45,383 nucleotides of DNA from Methylomonas sp. (GTDB lineage: Bacteria; Pseudomonadota; Gammaproteobacteria; Methylococcales; Methylomonadaceae), in the NCBI RefSeq assembly GCF_023228165.1, contig NZ_JALOBS010000037.1:1-45383 (forward strand), in the 5' to 3' direction. Made by a program: the position numbers and the translations under genes. The number at the start of each line of letters is the position of its first letter. The first letter of the stretch is position 1. This document shows positions 1 to 9,292 of the stretch, one piece after another. The notes beneath the pieces were generated by a model. The model saw nothing but the letters and a program-made list of their open reading frames with translations. It ran no database searches and was not told the origin of the DNA.

Positions 1-21
1 GACTGTTGTCTATTCTAGGGA

Positions 22-33
22 GAACTGTTCACG
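22..33. repeat. Left 12-bp terminal inverted repeat of recombinase module
   Basis: GAACTGTTCACG here is the exact reverse complement of CGTGAACAGTTC at 6060-6071. The pair brackets the whole recombinase module and leaves traN outside, so these are likely the element ends or recombinase binding sites. Further partial copies of the core sit near the left end: CGTGAACA at 81-88, TGTTCAC at 184-190 and CGTGAACA at 217-224. The exact crossover point cannot be read without an empty site. Confidence 0.5.
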
Positions 34-80
34 ATGCATCAGTCTAACACATTGATTAAGAATACTAATGTGAGGTCAAC

Positions 81-224
81 CGTGAACAGAACACTCCTGA
101 AAGCAAGTAGTATTAACCCGATCATAAAAGTGTTCATGCGATGGCCTTATCCATTGGAATGCCTAGATTGTCCAATGGGCATTTGTTCACCGTTATGTGT
201 CGATCAGTAGGTGTGCCGTGAACA
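81..224. other. Sub-terminal recombinase-binding-like repeats (TGTTCACG/CGTGAACA)
   Basis: Four half-sites related to TGTTCACG occur in the gene-free left end: 81-88 (CGTGAACA), 131-138 (TGTTCATG, weaker), 184-190 (TGTTCAC) and 217-224 (CGTGAACA). The last overlaps a candidate GTG start at 218 of the first recombinase, so binding there could also regulate the operon. Function is inferred from position and repetition only. Confidence 0.4.
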
Positions 225-1531
225 CTATTGTCCGATCAGCCATTCATCTTGATCAGCATCCAGCTATGCCGCCTGAGGCATTGGCATCCTGTGCGTTACC
301 AACGGGCTTTTTATTTTTGGTTGACGATGATACGGGACGCGTCATAGAGCCGGTATTACTGTATCTGATGGATCGATTCCTCATTCGTCACGGCAATACC
401 AGGCCCAATACCTTGCGAGCCACGGTTTACAACCTGAAGGATTGGTGGGCGTTTCTGGCGGAGTTTGCCAAAACTTGGAACGAAGTCAGTGAGGATGAAC
501 TTCGATTTTACCGCGACGCTATGCTGCAGACCGTGTCGCCCAAAACCCATCAACCCTATGACGTAGGCACGGTCCGCCGTCGACTGACCACGGTATTGCA
601 ATTCTATGACTGGGCGCGGCGGGCGGGGTTTTTCGGAGTGATTTTCGATTCAAAATCCACTCGCCAAATCGTCAGATCGATGGACCACGATGCGTTGGCG
701 CATTTGCATGCAAATCCGGTACAGCGTACCACCTCTGATTTACTACCATTACCACGTCGGGGCGCCGATGATGCCGTTCGACCATTGACTGAAACGGAGT
801 ATCGCACGGTTGCCCATTGTCTTGGGCCACTACCGCCAGGCAGCACACGATCTGGCGATGATTGCCGACCAACCTCGGACCGGCTGATTGCCGAAATTGC
901 CCTCCATACCGGCATGCGGCGGGATGAAATTTCATCACTGAATCGTTGGCAAATTCTAGATCTGCGACCTGATGTATCACAACCTTTCGGTGTGGTGAAG
1001 CTGCGGCTCAGTCAAACCAAGGGGCTCAGGCCGCGTGTCGTGTTCATGCCCAATTGGCTGGTAACGGCATTGCACTGGTATATCGATCATGAGCGCAAGG
1101 ACGCGCTGCATGCCGCCAAAAAGCAGGGCCAACTCAAAGAACCGAGCGCATTGTTTTTGAACGGTATCCATGCCGGACGTCATGTTGGAAAACCGATTCA
1201 AAATGGCAGTATTGATGCGCATTTTCGGCAGGCTTTGTTTGCCGCCGGCTTGACGCATACCGTGCATAAAACGGATCCGGAAACAGGGAAACCGTATACC
1301 ACGCAAGCACCCCGTCATGTTTTCCACGACCTCAGACATACCTTTGCGACCTGGCTGTATTGGTTTGAAAAGTCGCAGGGTAATGCGGAACCCTGGAAAA
1401 AGATTCAGGCCCGCTTGGGACATACCGCTTTGGCGACAACCACCAATCTCTACTTGCGCGCCGTGACGGATTTTGAAGCTCAAGTCAGTGATACCACCAT
1501 GAAGTTTTTCGAGGCGATGCGTCATGGCTGA
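197..1531 (+). CDS. Tyrosine recombinase 1 of trio (TnpA/GmtY-like)
   Basis: Tyrosine recombinase/integrase of 444 aa. It has an N-terminal SAM-like core-binding region and a C-terminal catalytic domain. Visible catalytic elements are Arg in TGMRRDEI (about residue 240), the HDLRHTF box (about 377-383), the second His in LGHTAL (about 408) and Tyr in NLYLRAV (about 419), so it appears fully active. The start is uncertain: GTG at 197, GTG at 218 (preceded by AGTAGGTG) and ATG at 266 are all in frame. Its end overlaps the next recombinase by 8 nt, which implies translational coupling. The large size and the consecutive recombinases match Tn554-type and gamma-mobile-trio modules better than a single phage integrase. 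Exact family assignment needs a profile search. Confidence 0.88.
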   Translation: MSISRCAVNTIVRSAIHLDQHPAMPPEALASCALPTGFLFLVDDDTGRVIEPVLLYLMDRFLIRHGNTRPNTLRATVYNLKDWWAFLAEFAKTWNEVSEDELRFYRDAMLQTVSPKTHQPYDVGTVRRRLTTVLQFYDWARRAGFFGVIFDSKSTRQIVRSMDHDALAHLHANPVQRTTSDLLPLPRRGADDAVRPLTETEYRTVAHCLGPLPPGSTRSGDDCRPTSDRLIAEIALHTGMRRDEISSLNRWQILDLRPDVSQPFGVVKLRLSQTKGLRPRVVFMPNWLVTALHWYIDHERKDALHAAKKQGQLKEPSALFLNGIHAGRHVGKPIQNGSIDAHFRQALFAAGLTHTVHKTDPETGKPYTTQAPRHVFHDLRHTFATWLYWFEKSQGNAEPWKKIQARLGHTALATTTNLYLRAVTDFEAQVSDTTMKFFEAMRHG

Positions 1532-3371
1532 GTCATTTTCTGATCGTCGCTCCCCACGCCCCAGTCGCTACGCACAACTCGTAGGTATGACGGTGGCAGA
1601 CCTCGACGCTGTTCGCAGGGAACGCCTATCCTCGGTCAGTGAAGAAACCGATGGGGATGGCAAACGTCGGTTATTCATTCGTTTCCCGACACCACACAGT
1701 CGAGAATCCATTCAAACCTTGGAGGTTTCAAACTGGCTGATGGCGCCCGAGTTGGCGGTTGCCTTTGCCGAGATGGTCGTCGTATGGGGTGGGGATAAAA
1801 CCGAACCAAGTCGGCAAACGTTTATCAACGATCTGAACCATGGGTTTTTCCAGTATCTGGCTCGCAGCGATACGCCCACGCCCAGTCTGCCAACCTTTGA
1901 TACGGCATTCATCAACGGTTTTATCGAATGGTTGGGACGCATGGAAGACGGCGCCTATGTGCTTGCGGCTTACACCCGTTTGCATTACCTGGGTGCGTTT
2001 CGCAGCGTGGTTACCTTTCTGAAGAAATCTGCGCAATACCGTTCCCAGTTACCCAAGGATTTACATATTCGCCGTAATCCCTGGCCAGGGGCGTCACGGC
2101 AAATCGCACATCCGACAAAAATCATCGAGCCGGCGGATTGGATCCATCTTCACAGCACGTGTATCGAAGCCTGTACGCAAATCATGCAAACCGTCGAACA
2201 AGGCTGGATGATGTTGACCGAAGAATGCCCCAAACCCAATAGCCTGGCAAGCCATTTGCAAAGACTGGACGCACTGTTTCCGACAGTGATTGGGTCTTTC
2301 GTCAAACTACAGCAACTCGACGCGTCATTGGCCCGCCAAATTGGCACGCCGGAAGCACTGGCGACACTCAGAACCTACTTTCACCCCTCGCCAAGGGATC
2401 TGGTGCCGTTCCTACTGTTATTAGCCATGGTGAGCTTTTTCAGTGGCGAAACGCTGTTTGCAACCCGCCGAAGTGACGTGTCCTATATCGAAATCCAGGG
2501 TGTCAAACGCTTGGTTTGGCGCCCCTATAAATCAAGAAGCCGGCGTCGACAGCATCGCAGTTTTCCGATCTCGGATGCCCCAGACAGTCCGACGGTATTG
2601 ATTCCGTTTATCGAGCGCTGGACAGCGCGGATTCGTCCAGTAGCAACGCCGCGTTTGCAAGAATGGTTGTTTATCTGGATTCCCGTGAACAAACCGTCTG
2701 AGCCTCATGGTTTCGAATCCAAGTCGGGAGGTAGCAAAGGGGCCTGGCAAAACCATTTGTCAGCCTTTTTGATCGAGAACGAACTCCCTCATCTGACACT
2801 CAGGCAAGTTCGCACAACCGGCCTGGATAATGTCCATACCTGGTTTGACGGCGATCTGCTGGCAGTACAAGCCGTCAGCGGCCATCAACACCCAGGGGTC
2901 ATCCTCTCGCATTACACGTCCGATGCGGCACGCAAACGGCATGATGAGCGACTCGGCGACGTCATGGCCTTGCGTAGTCGTTGGCGAGAAACCGATGGCA
3001 CTATCGATCCACGCACATTGCCGCCCAAACAGGACTTGGCGGCCGCGACGCCCGGATGGCGCTGCTTTGATCCCTATGACAGCCCGGTGCCTGGCCAGGA
3101 CAAAGGCAAATTGTGCAGTGCTTACGGCGCTTGTCCAGGCTGTGCGTTAGCCCATCTGAATCTTCAGGACGGCTACGCGCTGGTCCGTGTTCTACAGCTT
3201 AAAGTCAAAATCGAACAGGCCCAAACCCAATTACCGGCTGCACGCTGGTTGACGGCGTGGGCACCGAGACTGCAACGCCTGATCGAATACTGGCTCCCGC
3301 GTTTCCAGGATGAAACGGTGATCCGCGAAGCCGCCCAATGGGATTTGGACGACCTGCCTGAACTGGAGTAA
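1524..3371 (+). CDS. Tyrosine recombinase 2 of trio (TnpB-like, degenerate box II)
   Basis: 615-aa member of the phage-integrase superfamily, starting at an ATG inside the stop region of recombinase 1. The box I Arg lies in a non-canonical context, GETLFATRRSDV (about residue 310). Box II, normally HxxR, reads RQVRTT (about 427), so the His position is Arg. The C-terminal part GHQHPGVILSHYTS (about 453-466) keeps His and the likely nucleophile Tyr. A Cys-rich segment, CSAYGACPGC, near residue 535 looks like a small metal-binding knuckle and is followed by a helical tail. In multi-recombinase modules one subunit is often divergent and may act structurally. Five bases separate it from recombinase 3. 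Confidence 0.85.
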   Translation: MAESFSDRRSPRPSRYAQLVGMTVADLDAVRRERLSSVSEETDGDGKRRLFIRFPTPHSRESIQTLEVSNWLMAPELAVAFAEMVVVWGGDKTEPSRQTFINDLNHGFFQYLARSDTPTPSLPTFDTAFINGFIEWLGRMEDGAYVLAAYTRLHYLGAFRSVVTFLKKSAQYRSQLPKDLHIRRNPWPGASRQIAHPTKIIEPADWIHLHSTCIEACTQIMQTVEQGWMMLTEECPKPNSLASHLQRLDALFPTVIGSFVKLQQLDASLARQIGTPEALATLRTYFHPSPRDLVPFLLLLAMVSFFSGETLFATRRSDVSYIEIQGVKRLVWRPYKSRSRRRQHRSFPISDAPDSPTVLIPFIERWTARIRPVATPRLQEWLFIWIPVNKPSEPHGFESKSGGSKGAWQNHLSAFLIENELPHLTLRQVRTTGLDNVHTWFDGDLLAVQAVSGHQHPGVILSHYTSDAARKRHDERLGDVMALRSRWRETDGTIDPRTLPPKQDLAAATPGWRCFDPYDSPVPGQDKGKLCSAYGACPGCALAHLNLQDGYALVRVLQLKVKIEQAQTQLPAARWLTAWAPRLQRLIEYWLPRFQDETVIREAAQWDLDDLPELE

Positions 3372-3376
3372 TCGTC

Positions 3377-5458
3377 ATGACTTCACTCAATTCTTTCACC
3401 AAACCCCAGATTCATTTGCTATCGGCCGATGATCTGACCGCGCAACGTGTTTCCCCCATCAGCCTCTGGGGTGACGCCCAATGGCGCCTGGATAATCCGA
3501 CCCCCGGTCAACCCGATCATCGCTCCACCGTGAACTGGAATATCAAACTGCCGCACGGACAAAGCCTACTGGACCCGCAATGGGCCGGGTTACTCGACAG
3601 CTTACGACGCTTTGTCTGGAGTTTACTGACCGATCCCCGTGAAGGTAAAAGCCTGAAAACCACGTCGATGGCGACCATTAGTCGGATGTTGGCTTATCTG
3701 GTTAACTGGATGGCCACACAGGATTTTCGAGCTATCCATGAATTGGACAACCATGCCAGTTGGGAATACGTCGAACACGTCGCCATAACGGGGAGCGATA
3801 AGCAATATTCCACCTTGCATGAGGGTTGGGTCTGGCAACGGCTCCATATTTTGATGCTGCTGTATAAGCAAAGTGGCGCATTGCGGGAATCCGGCGTCAG
3901 CCCGATGCCTGAGCCGCCATTTGATGGCCGCAATCCCTTCGATGTTGCCAAACGCATCACGAATCGCCGACGTGATTTCATTCCGCCCTTACCGGATGCA
4001 GTGGCATTGCCGATCATGTCTGCAGCAGAGCGGTTGATCGGGGTACCTGCCGATGACGTGATCAAACTGCAAGACGTTTATCTTGCAGCTTATGCACAAG
4101 GCGGACCTGGCAATCACAAAGGGCCAGGCCACAGTTTGCCGGTTAGAACCGATGCCGCTCGCCGGGCCGTCCATTCATTCCAGTTTTCAGTGCTTGCCGG
4201 TGAATCAGAACCTTGGCATGACGTCATCGACACTCAACCGCGAAGAGGCGCTGGGCAAGTTGATTTCGTTGCCGCCATCCGATTGCTGATTATGGATATT
4301 CGGATTGCCTGCATCATCGTGTTACAAAGCCATGTCGGTTTACGCATCAGTGAAGTGATGGGCCTAAAAGCCGGTATCGATCCCGATAGCGGATTGCCGT
4401 CATGCCTGCAACAACGCCCGTCAAAAACCGGCTTGAATACCATTTTTTATCTCAAAAGCCTGGCCGCCAAAATCCATGGCAGACCGGTGGAATGGATCGT
4501 CGGCGCTCGCCCGGCCGACAGTCAGTATCTTCCGCCGCCGGTCAGGGCGTTAGTCGTACTCGAACGATTGTTTCGCCCGTGGCGTCAGTTAGGCGATTGC
4601 CAGCATCTGATCGTGTCGTTTTGCGCAAACCGCGGGCTGCCGAAAAACCAACGATCGGTTGGGCGTCCCTTCAGTCAGAATGTCAATCTCGGCCAAAAGG
4701 ATTTTCTGCGCCGCTATGTCGATTGGCAAGCCTTACCGCCCAGCCCCGAACTGGACACGTACCGGGATGGGCGTTCGCTACGCACGCACCAGTGGCGGAA
4801 AACCTTTGCGCTGTATGTCATCCAGGTGGATAGCCGCATGCTTCCGCACATAAGCCAGCATTTCAAACACCTGTCTCTGGCCATGACCGAGCAAGGCTAC
4901 ATCGGTCGCGATCCGGAAATCATTGAAGCCATGTCCGATGCTCGGGCTCGTTTGACCGTAAGGTTGCTGTATGAAGCCGCAACGGGTGATGCGACCTATG
5001 CCGGCAACATGGCGCCATGGCTCGAAGCCCATCGAAAGTCGGTTAGAGCATCCATGCAGAACAAGACTCCGGAACAAATCCTTAGCGACCTGGAACACCA
5101 AGTCGTCGAGCACGATTTTAGAATTTGGTTCGCTGACCACGGGAAATGCCTGATCGAGCTGAAACCGGAATCGGCACGTTGCCATCAGATCGCCGGCACC
5201 ACAAATTGGGAGGACTCGAATCCGAATTTCCAATACCGTGAACCGTCGGTTTGCGTTGGCTGCGAATGCTTTCTGATCGACCGGGAAAGCGCTGGGTTCT
5301 GGCGTAAACGCCATTTCGATAATCAACAAGCGGTGGAGAATGCCGAACGCATTGGCCGTGGTGACGAGTTTTATGTCGCCCGTCAGCGGGCGCGGCAAGC
5401 GGCGGCCATTTTGCACGCACTCGGTGAAGACATCGAGGAGAACGGCCATGACGCGTAA
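3377..5458 (+). CDS. Tyrosine recombinase 3 of trio (integrase-like)
   Basis: 693-aa tyrosine recombinase, larger than typical integrases (300-450 aa). Active-site elements are Arg in VGLRISEV (about residue 320), HQWRKTF (about 471-477), His in QHFKHLSL (about 495) and Tyr in TEQGYIG (about 506). A C-terminal extension contains Cys pairs (CVGCEC, about 630) and a long helical tail, as in large TnpB/GmtZ-type recombinases. It follows recombinase 2 by 5 nt and overlaps the small downstream gene by 11 nt, so all four genes form one operon. Full catalytic residues suggest it performs strand exchange with recombinase 1. Family naming is inferred from size, order and neighbourhood. Confidence 0.85.
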   Translation: MTSLNSFTKPQIHLLSADDLTAQRVSPISLWGDAQWRLDNPTPGQPDHRSTVNWNIKLPHGQSLLDPQWAGLLDSLRRFVWSLLTDPREGKSLKTTSMATISRMLAYLVNWMATQDFRAIHELDNHASWEYVEHVAITGSDKQYSTLHEGWVWQRLHILMLLYKQSGALRESGVSPMPEPPFDGRNPFDVAKRITNRRRDFIPPLPDAVALPIMSAAERLIGVPADDVIKLQDVYLAAYAQGGPGNHKGPGHSLPVRTDAARRAVHSFQFSVLAGESEPWHDVIDTQPRRGAGQVDFVAAIRLLIMDIRIACIIVLQSHVGLRISEVMGLKAGIDPDSGLPSCLQQRPSKTGLNTIFYLKSLAAKIHGRPVEWIVGARPADSQYLPPPVRALVVLERLFRPWRQLGDCQHLIVSFCANRGLPKNQRSVGRPFSQNVNLGQKDFLRRYVDWQALPPSPELDTYRDGRSLRTHQWRKTFALYVIQVDSRMLPHISQHFKHLSLAMTEQGYIGRDPEIIEAMSDARARLTVRLLYEAATGDATYAGNMAPWLEAHRKSVRASMQNKTPEQILSDLEHQVVEHDFRIWFADHGKCLIELKPESARCHQIAGTTNWEDSNPNFQYREPSVCVGCECFLIDRESAGFWRKRHFDNQQAVENAERIGRGDEFYVARQRARQAAAILHALGEDIEENGHDA

Positions 5459-5960
5459 ATCCAAAACACCACCGCCCATCGACCCGATCGAGCAAGACTT
5501 CCTGGATGCACTTGAACGTCTGGAGGGCGGCGTACCACTAAACACGAAGCTCGCCAAACAAGCCAAGTTAGGCACGCTCAAAATCAATGTTTCGGTGGTT
5601 GCCCAGGAAGCCGGTCACAGCCGAACTCTGATTGGACACGACGCTTGCAAATACCCTCGCATCAGGACACGCATCATGGCATTGAAAGCACCAGTTGCGC
5701 CAACAACAAACGCCGAAACGGTCATCCGGCACCTGCGCGAAGAGAACGCGGAGCTGCGGAGAAAACTGGTTCAACGCGACACGGAAAATGCCGCGCTGAT
5801 AGTCCGGCTCCGTCAATTGGAAATCGACACCCAACGGGCCTTGCGCAAAGCCGAACGCATGGCCAACCGATCCGAAAAACCCTCGGATCAGCTTGCCGGC
5901 GCGAGCATTCCAGCTGAACGCGGCGAAATTTTACCTTTTCCGGCACCCCAGGAGGAGTGA
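5448..5960 (+). CDS. Small coiled-coil accessory protein of recombinase module (TnpC/GmtX-like)
   Basis: 170-aa protein. The ATG at 5448 has a GAGGAG ribosome binding site and overlaps the recombinase 3 stop by 11 nt. Residues about 30-75 look like a small helix-turn-helix (NVSVVAQEAGHSRTLIGHD). Residues about 90-135 form an obvious coiled coil rich in Glu, Arg and Leu. This layout, a DNA-binding head plus coiled coil after large recombinases, is that of Tn554 TnpC, an orientation/efficiency factor. No enzymatic motif is visible. The protein probably helps recombinase synapsis or end recognition. Confidence is good for the gene and moderate for the role. Confidence 0.75.
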   Translation: MTRKSKTPPPIDPIEQDFLDALERLEGGVPLNTKLAKQAKLGTLKINVSVVAQEAGHSRTLIGHDACKYPRIRTRIMALKAPVAPTTNAETVIRHLREENAELRRKLVQRDTENAALIVRLRQLEIDTQRALRKAERMANRSEKPSDQLAGASIPAERGEILPFPAPQEE

Positions 5961-6059
5961 GTGCAATTATTTACCCCATATCAAGTATCAACCGGCTGCC
6001 GCCGGTACCGATCCATCGGTTATCATCGGACTAGTCAGGTTCCCATATGGGGACTGCCC

Positions 6060-6071
6060 CGTGAACAGTTC
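6060..6071. repeat. Right 12-bp terminal inverted repeat of recombinase module
   Basis: CGTGAACAGTTC, exact inverted copy of 22-33. It lies 100 nt past the end of the small accessory gene and about 100 nt before the traN start, consistent with the module's right boundary. Confidence 0.5.
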
Positions 6072-6171
6072 AGAACCGGCATTCACTACGGCAACCCATG
6101 CGTGGCAAGGGTTGCAGGCGTTTCGTGGACACCTTCGTCCAATAGAAACTGTTGTGTTGGGTTATAAGGCG

Positions 6172-8949
6172 ATGAGAAAGTTCTTTGAACCTCAAGCATT
6201 CGTCACGCAAAGCCTATCTGCGGTACTGTGCGTCACACTCGCTTGGACGCCGTTTGGCGTTTCCTGGGCGGATGCCATTCAGGCGGCCGGGCGTGATGGC
6301 CAACAATTGGGCCAACAAGTTCTGGGCGGTTTTGCGTTTCCGCTCGATACCGGTAACGGCACGCTAACCTTGAATCCGGGGACTGCTCAGGAAAGTGCCA
6401 TATCGATTGGCACCTTGTTTCCGGATACTAACAGCGCTACGACCACGGCCCAGGACTTTGCCGATCTCTATGGCAACAACCCCGGCACACTGGCGGCGGG
6501 GTTAAACGCGCAGACAGCCTTGAACGGCGAAACCAGCTTCACCGGCGAAGCCTATCGCACCCTGATTGACAACGCCCACCAGTCGCATCCGGATTTACAC
6601 AACGATGCAGTCTGGACTGCCGGTGATCAGGTGTTTGCCAATTTCACGCCCTGGGCGCAGTCGTTTTCGGACTGTACCACCGTGACCACGCAAACCGAGA
6701 CCAGCCATTCTGTCCGTATCCCCGACTATCAGTTGTGTCTGCGCCAACCGACAGTACCGCAAAGCTGTACAGCGACACATCAAGTCAACGTAGAGACCCT
6801 ACTCAGCTTTGTATCCGGTAACGGAGGCATGTCCAGCTGTGGATCTGGCTGCATGGATTTGTACGTGGGCCGCGTTGGCGATAACTATTGGTCAGCCGGT
6901 TGCGGCATATTCAACTGGGAAGTGACTTACAACGTCCTGCATCCGGAAGCCATCATCAGTGCCACATTGGAGGATGTCGAGTTCGATGACCATGCTCGCG
7001 TGTCCTATGGTGGCAATCTGATTTACACCGGCTCGACCGGCTGGGGCGGTTCTTGCGAACTGGGTAACAGTTGGGTGGATCATCCCAATCGCGATGTCAC
7101 CTATGCCTTCAACAGCACGGGCAACAAAGTCTTTAAACAGGAAACTATGGTCGGTGGTAATGGTGAGGGTTATTCCAGGATTCGGCTCCGCTACGATTTG
7201 TCGAAACTGATCACCCAGGACCAATGGAGTTGGAGTGGCCCGAATTGCCAAAACTTAGCCGATGCGATTACCGATGGCATTTGTCAGGCCGGCAGCCAAT
7301 TAAGTTGTACGAATGACCCCGCCAATGCTTCGGGTTGTTACGTCGATCCGACTTCGCAAGTCATGGTTTGCGGCACGGATTTGGCCCAAGCCCCGGTGGC
7401 CAGTTCGACCGGGATTCGCAATACCTGTATGAATATCCAGTCCTCTGGACACTGCGATTTGAATCAGTATGGCCAATGCTGGACCGATACCGCCGGCACC
7501 CACTGTTTAGAACCGCCGGCGAACGGGATACCCAACAAGACCTGTGAGTCGTTGGAAACCCAAGGCTGCTCGTTCATCAAAAGCCAATGCACCAGTGTGT
7601 TGGCCTCCGGCACCTGCTGGGACAGCGTCGATACTTATGACTGCGGGCAAACGGTGGGCATTCCCGGCATTCAAAGCAACACCCAACAGCAATGTGCCGG
7701 GCCGATTCGGTGCATGGGGGAAGATTGCATTACCGTGAATCGCACCCAGAGTCAGGATTTCAGCAAGGCGGTAGCCTTACTCAACAGCGCCCAGCAAATG
7801 GCGATGGATTTGCATTGTGACTATGCCAACGCCGATCTGCAGCAAAAGGATCCGACCACCTGCCAGGTATTCCAGGGCAAACCGGCCAGTTGCAAAATGG
7901 TCGGCGGCGCCCTCAGTCTGGTCGATTGCTGCGAAACACCCTCGGGTGCGATGGGGCTGGGCCGTTACATTGATCTGCTGATAGCCACCAGTCAAATGGA
8001 CAGCGCAGTCATGGCTATGGACAGTACCTCCGCTATCCGTGGCGCCTGGGAAACCATGCGCACCCCGTTAACGTTGGCTGGCGATGCCTGGAACAGTTTT
8101 CAGGCGGATTTTGCCTCGACCGTGAATGACTTGGTCGGCACCGACATGCTCAGTACCAGCGACATTGCCTCGCAAGGTTTACTGGATTCGCTCAAAGGCG
8201 AATTGATGAAGTCGGTGGCGGAATGGATAGGCCAGACCTTTGGCGAAGCCGCCGGCAATGCGCTGTTCAGTGCCGGTGGCCAGGCTGCCTTTGATTCGGC
8301 GGGTAATCTGACCCCGGCAGCGGAATCGGGTGGCGTCGAGTTGGGCGGTGGTGCCGCAGTCGCCGGCGAACTGCTCAGTACGCTGATGACGGCCTACACC
8401 GTGGTGATGATCATCATCATGATTATCCAGATCGTCTATTCCTGCGAAGAACCGGAGTACGAACTCGCAGCCAAGAAACAGCTCAAAGTCTGTACGGACC
8501 TCGGCACCTATTGTGAAAGCAAGGTGGCTGGCGTGTGTTGGGTACGCAAGGAAAGTTACTGCTGCTACAACTCGCCGCTAGCGCGCATCCTCAATGAACA
8601 AATCAAACCGCAATTAGGGATGGATTTCGGCACGCCGGAAACTCCCAGTTGTACCGGGATAAAGGTCGCTGACCTGGACCGCGTGAACTGGACACAGGTC
8701 AATCTGGACGAGTGGTTGGCAATTCTGGCTCAGACCGGGCATTTGCCGTCCGCCGCCAATGCGGCATCCATGCTCAATCTCGATCAACTCACCGGCACAG
8801 GCAGCCGGCTCAATCCGCAGAAATACGGCGCAGCCTCCAGTGGCCGGCAAGACACCTTAACCCGCACCCAAGGCCGGATGACCGATTTGGATGTCCCTAC
8901 GGTCAAACGGCAATCGGAACTGGAAGGCTGGGGCATGGGACCGCAATAA
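6172..8949 (+). CDS. traN: Mating-pair stabilisation protein TraN
   Basis: 925-aa outer-membrane protein of the conjugative type IV secretion system, which stabilises donor-recipient contact. The ATG at 6172 gives a classic signal peptide (MRKFF start, hydrophobic core, VSWA-D cleavage near residue 33). The reading frame is open further upstream, but that part overlaps the preceding gene and lacks a signal. The protein is very Cys-rich throughout. Near residues 740-758 there is a hydrophobic stretch (VVMIIIMIIQIVY). It is followed by the TraN C-terminal signature of Cys clusters and SPLARILNEQ. It is larger than F TraN (about 600 aa) and closer in size to SXT/IncC TraN. It is convergent with the HU gene 16 nt away. 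The recombinase module upstream probably separates it from its usual traU-side neighbours. Confidence 0.9.
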   Translation: MRKFFEPQAFVTQSLSAVLCVTLAWTPFGVSWADAIQAAGRDGQQLGQQVLGGFAFPLDTGNGTLTLNPGTAQESAISIGTLFPDTNSATTTAQDFADLYGNNPGTLAAGLNAQTALNGETSFTGEAYRTLIDNAHQSHPDLHNDAVWTAGDQVFANFTPWAQSFSDCTTVTTQTETSHSVRIPDYQLCLRQPTVPQSCTATHQVNVETLLSFVSGNGGMSSCGSGCMDLYVGRVGDNYWSAGCGIFNWEVTYNVLHPEAIISATLEDVEFDDHARVSYGGNLIYTGSTGWGGSCELGNSWVDHPNRDVTYAFNSTGNKVFKQETMVGGNGEGYSRIRLRYDLSKLITQDQWSWSGPNCQNLADAITDGICQAGSQLSCTNDPANASGCYVDPTSQVMVCGTDLAQAPVASSTGIRNTCMNIQSSGHCDLNQYGQCWTDTAGTHCLEPPANGIPNKTCESLETQGCSFIKSQCTSVLASGTCWDSVDTYDCGQTVGIPGIQSNTQQQCAGPIRCMGEDCITVNRTQSQDFSKAVALLNSAQQMAMDLHCDYANADLQQKDPTTCQVFQGKPASCKMVGGALSLVDCCETPSGAMGLGRYIDLLIATSQMDSAVMAMDSTSAIRGAWETMRTPLTLAGDAWNSFQADFASTVNDLVGTDMLSTSDIASQGLLDSLKGELMKSVAEWIGQTFGEAAGNALFSAGGQAAFDSAGNLTPAAESGGVELGGGAAVAGELLSTLMTAYTVVMIIIMIIQIVYSCEEPEYELAAKKQLKVCTDLGTYCESKVAGVCWVRKESYCCYNSPLARILNEQIKPQLGMDFGTPETPSCTGIKVADLDRVNWTQVNLDEWLAILAQTGHLPSAANAASMLNLDQLTGTGSRLNPQKYGAASSGRQDTLTRTQGRMTDLDVPTVKRQSELEGWGMGPQ

Positions 8950-8965
8950 ATGTGCGGCCAAAAAC

Positions 8966-9238
8966 TTACTGAACTGCTACTTTCAAGCCTTTTCCGGCTT
9001 TGAAGGATGGTGATTTAGACGCAGCAATCGTAATCGCTTCGCCGGTTTGTGGATTGCGACCAGTGCGTTTAGCACGTTCCTTCACTTCAAACGTACCGAA
9101 GCCCACCAGCGCCACCGAATCACCGGCTTTCAGCGCCGCTTGAATGGAATGGGTGATAGCATCCAATGCACGGCCGGCGTCGGCTTTGGTCAGGTTGGCG
9201 TGGCTAGCGATAGCATTGATGAGGTCGGATTTGTTCAT
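8966..9238 (-). CDS. HU-family DNA-binding protein
   Basis: 90-aa HU protein that bends and compacts DNA as a dimer. It starts MNKSDLINAIA, and GFGTFEVKERAKR with GRNPQTGE forms the beta-arm. Length and sequence are typical of full-length HU. It sits at the promoter-distal edge of the accessory region, on the same strand as the defence operon, and is convergent with traN. HU copies are common on conjugative elements and may act as nucleoid 'stealth' factors or recombination cofactors. It could also replace host HU. No special regulatory site was seen. Confidence 0.93.
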   Translation of the reverse strand: MNKSDLINAIASHANLTKADAGRALDAITHSIQAALKAGDSVALVGFGTFEVKERAKRTGRNPQTGEAITIAASKSPSFKAGKGLKVAVQ

Positions 9239-9292
9239 TTGTCGTTTCGTAGAAAATATTCATTGGAATAGTGTTCTGATTTCGCTGGTTGA

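Noticed and set aside
4402..4833. 143-aa ORF inside recombinase 3
   Set aside because: Alternative frame of a clear recombinase, Arg/Pro/Ser-rich, no ribosome binding site.
4778..5587. 269-aa ORF opposite recombinase 3
   Set aside because: Antisense shadow spanning the recombinase 3 end and the accessory gene, both of which have domain evidence.
1..6071. RIT-type recombinase trio
   Set aside because: RIT recombinases are about 300-400 aa each; those here are 444, 615 and 693 aa with a coiled-coil partner, closer to Tn554/GMT-type modules.
5893..6171. In-frame upstream extension of traN
   Set aside because: It overlaps the preceding gene and the inverted repeat and would bury the signal peptide; ATG 6172 gives a proper secretion signal.
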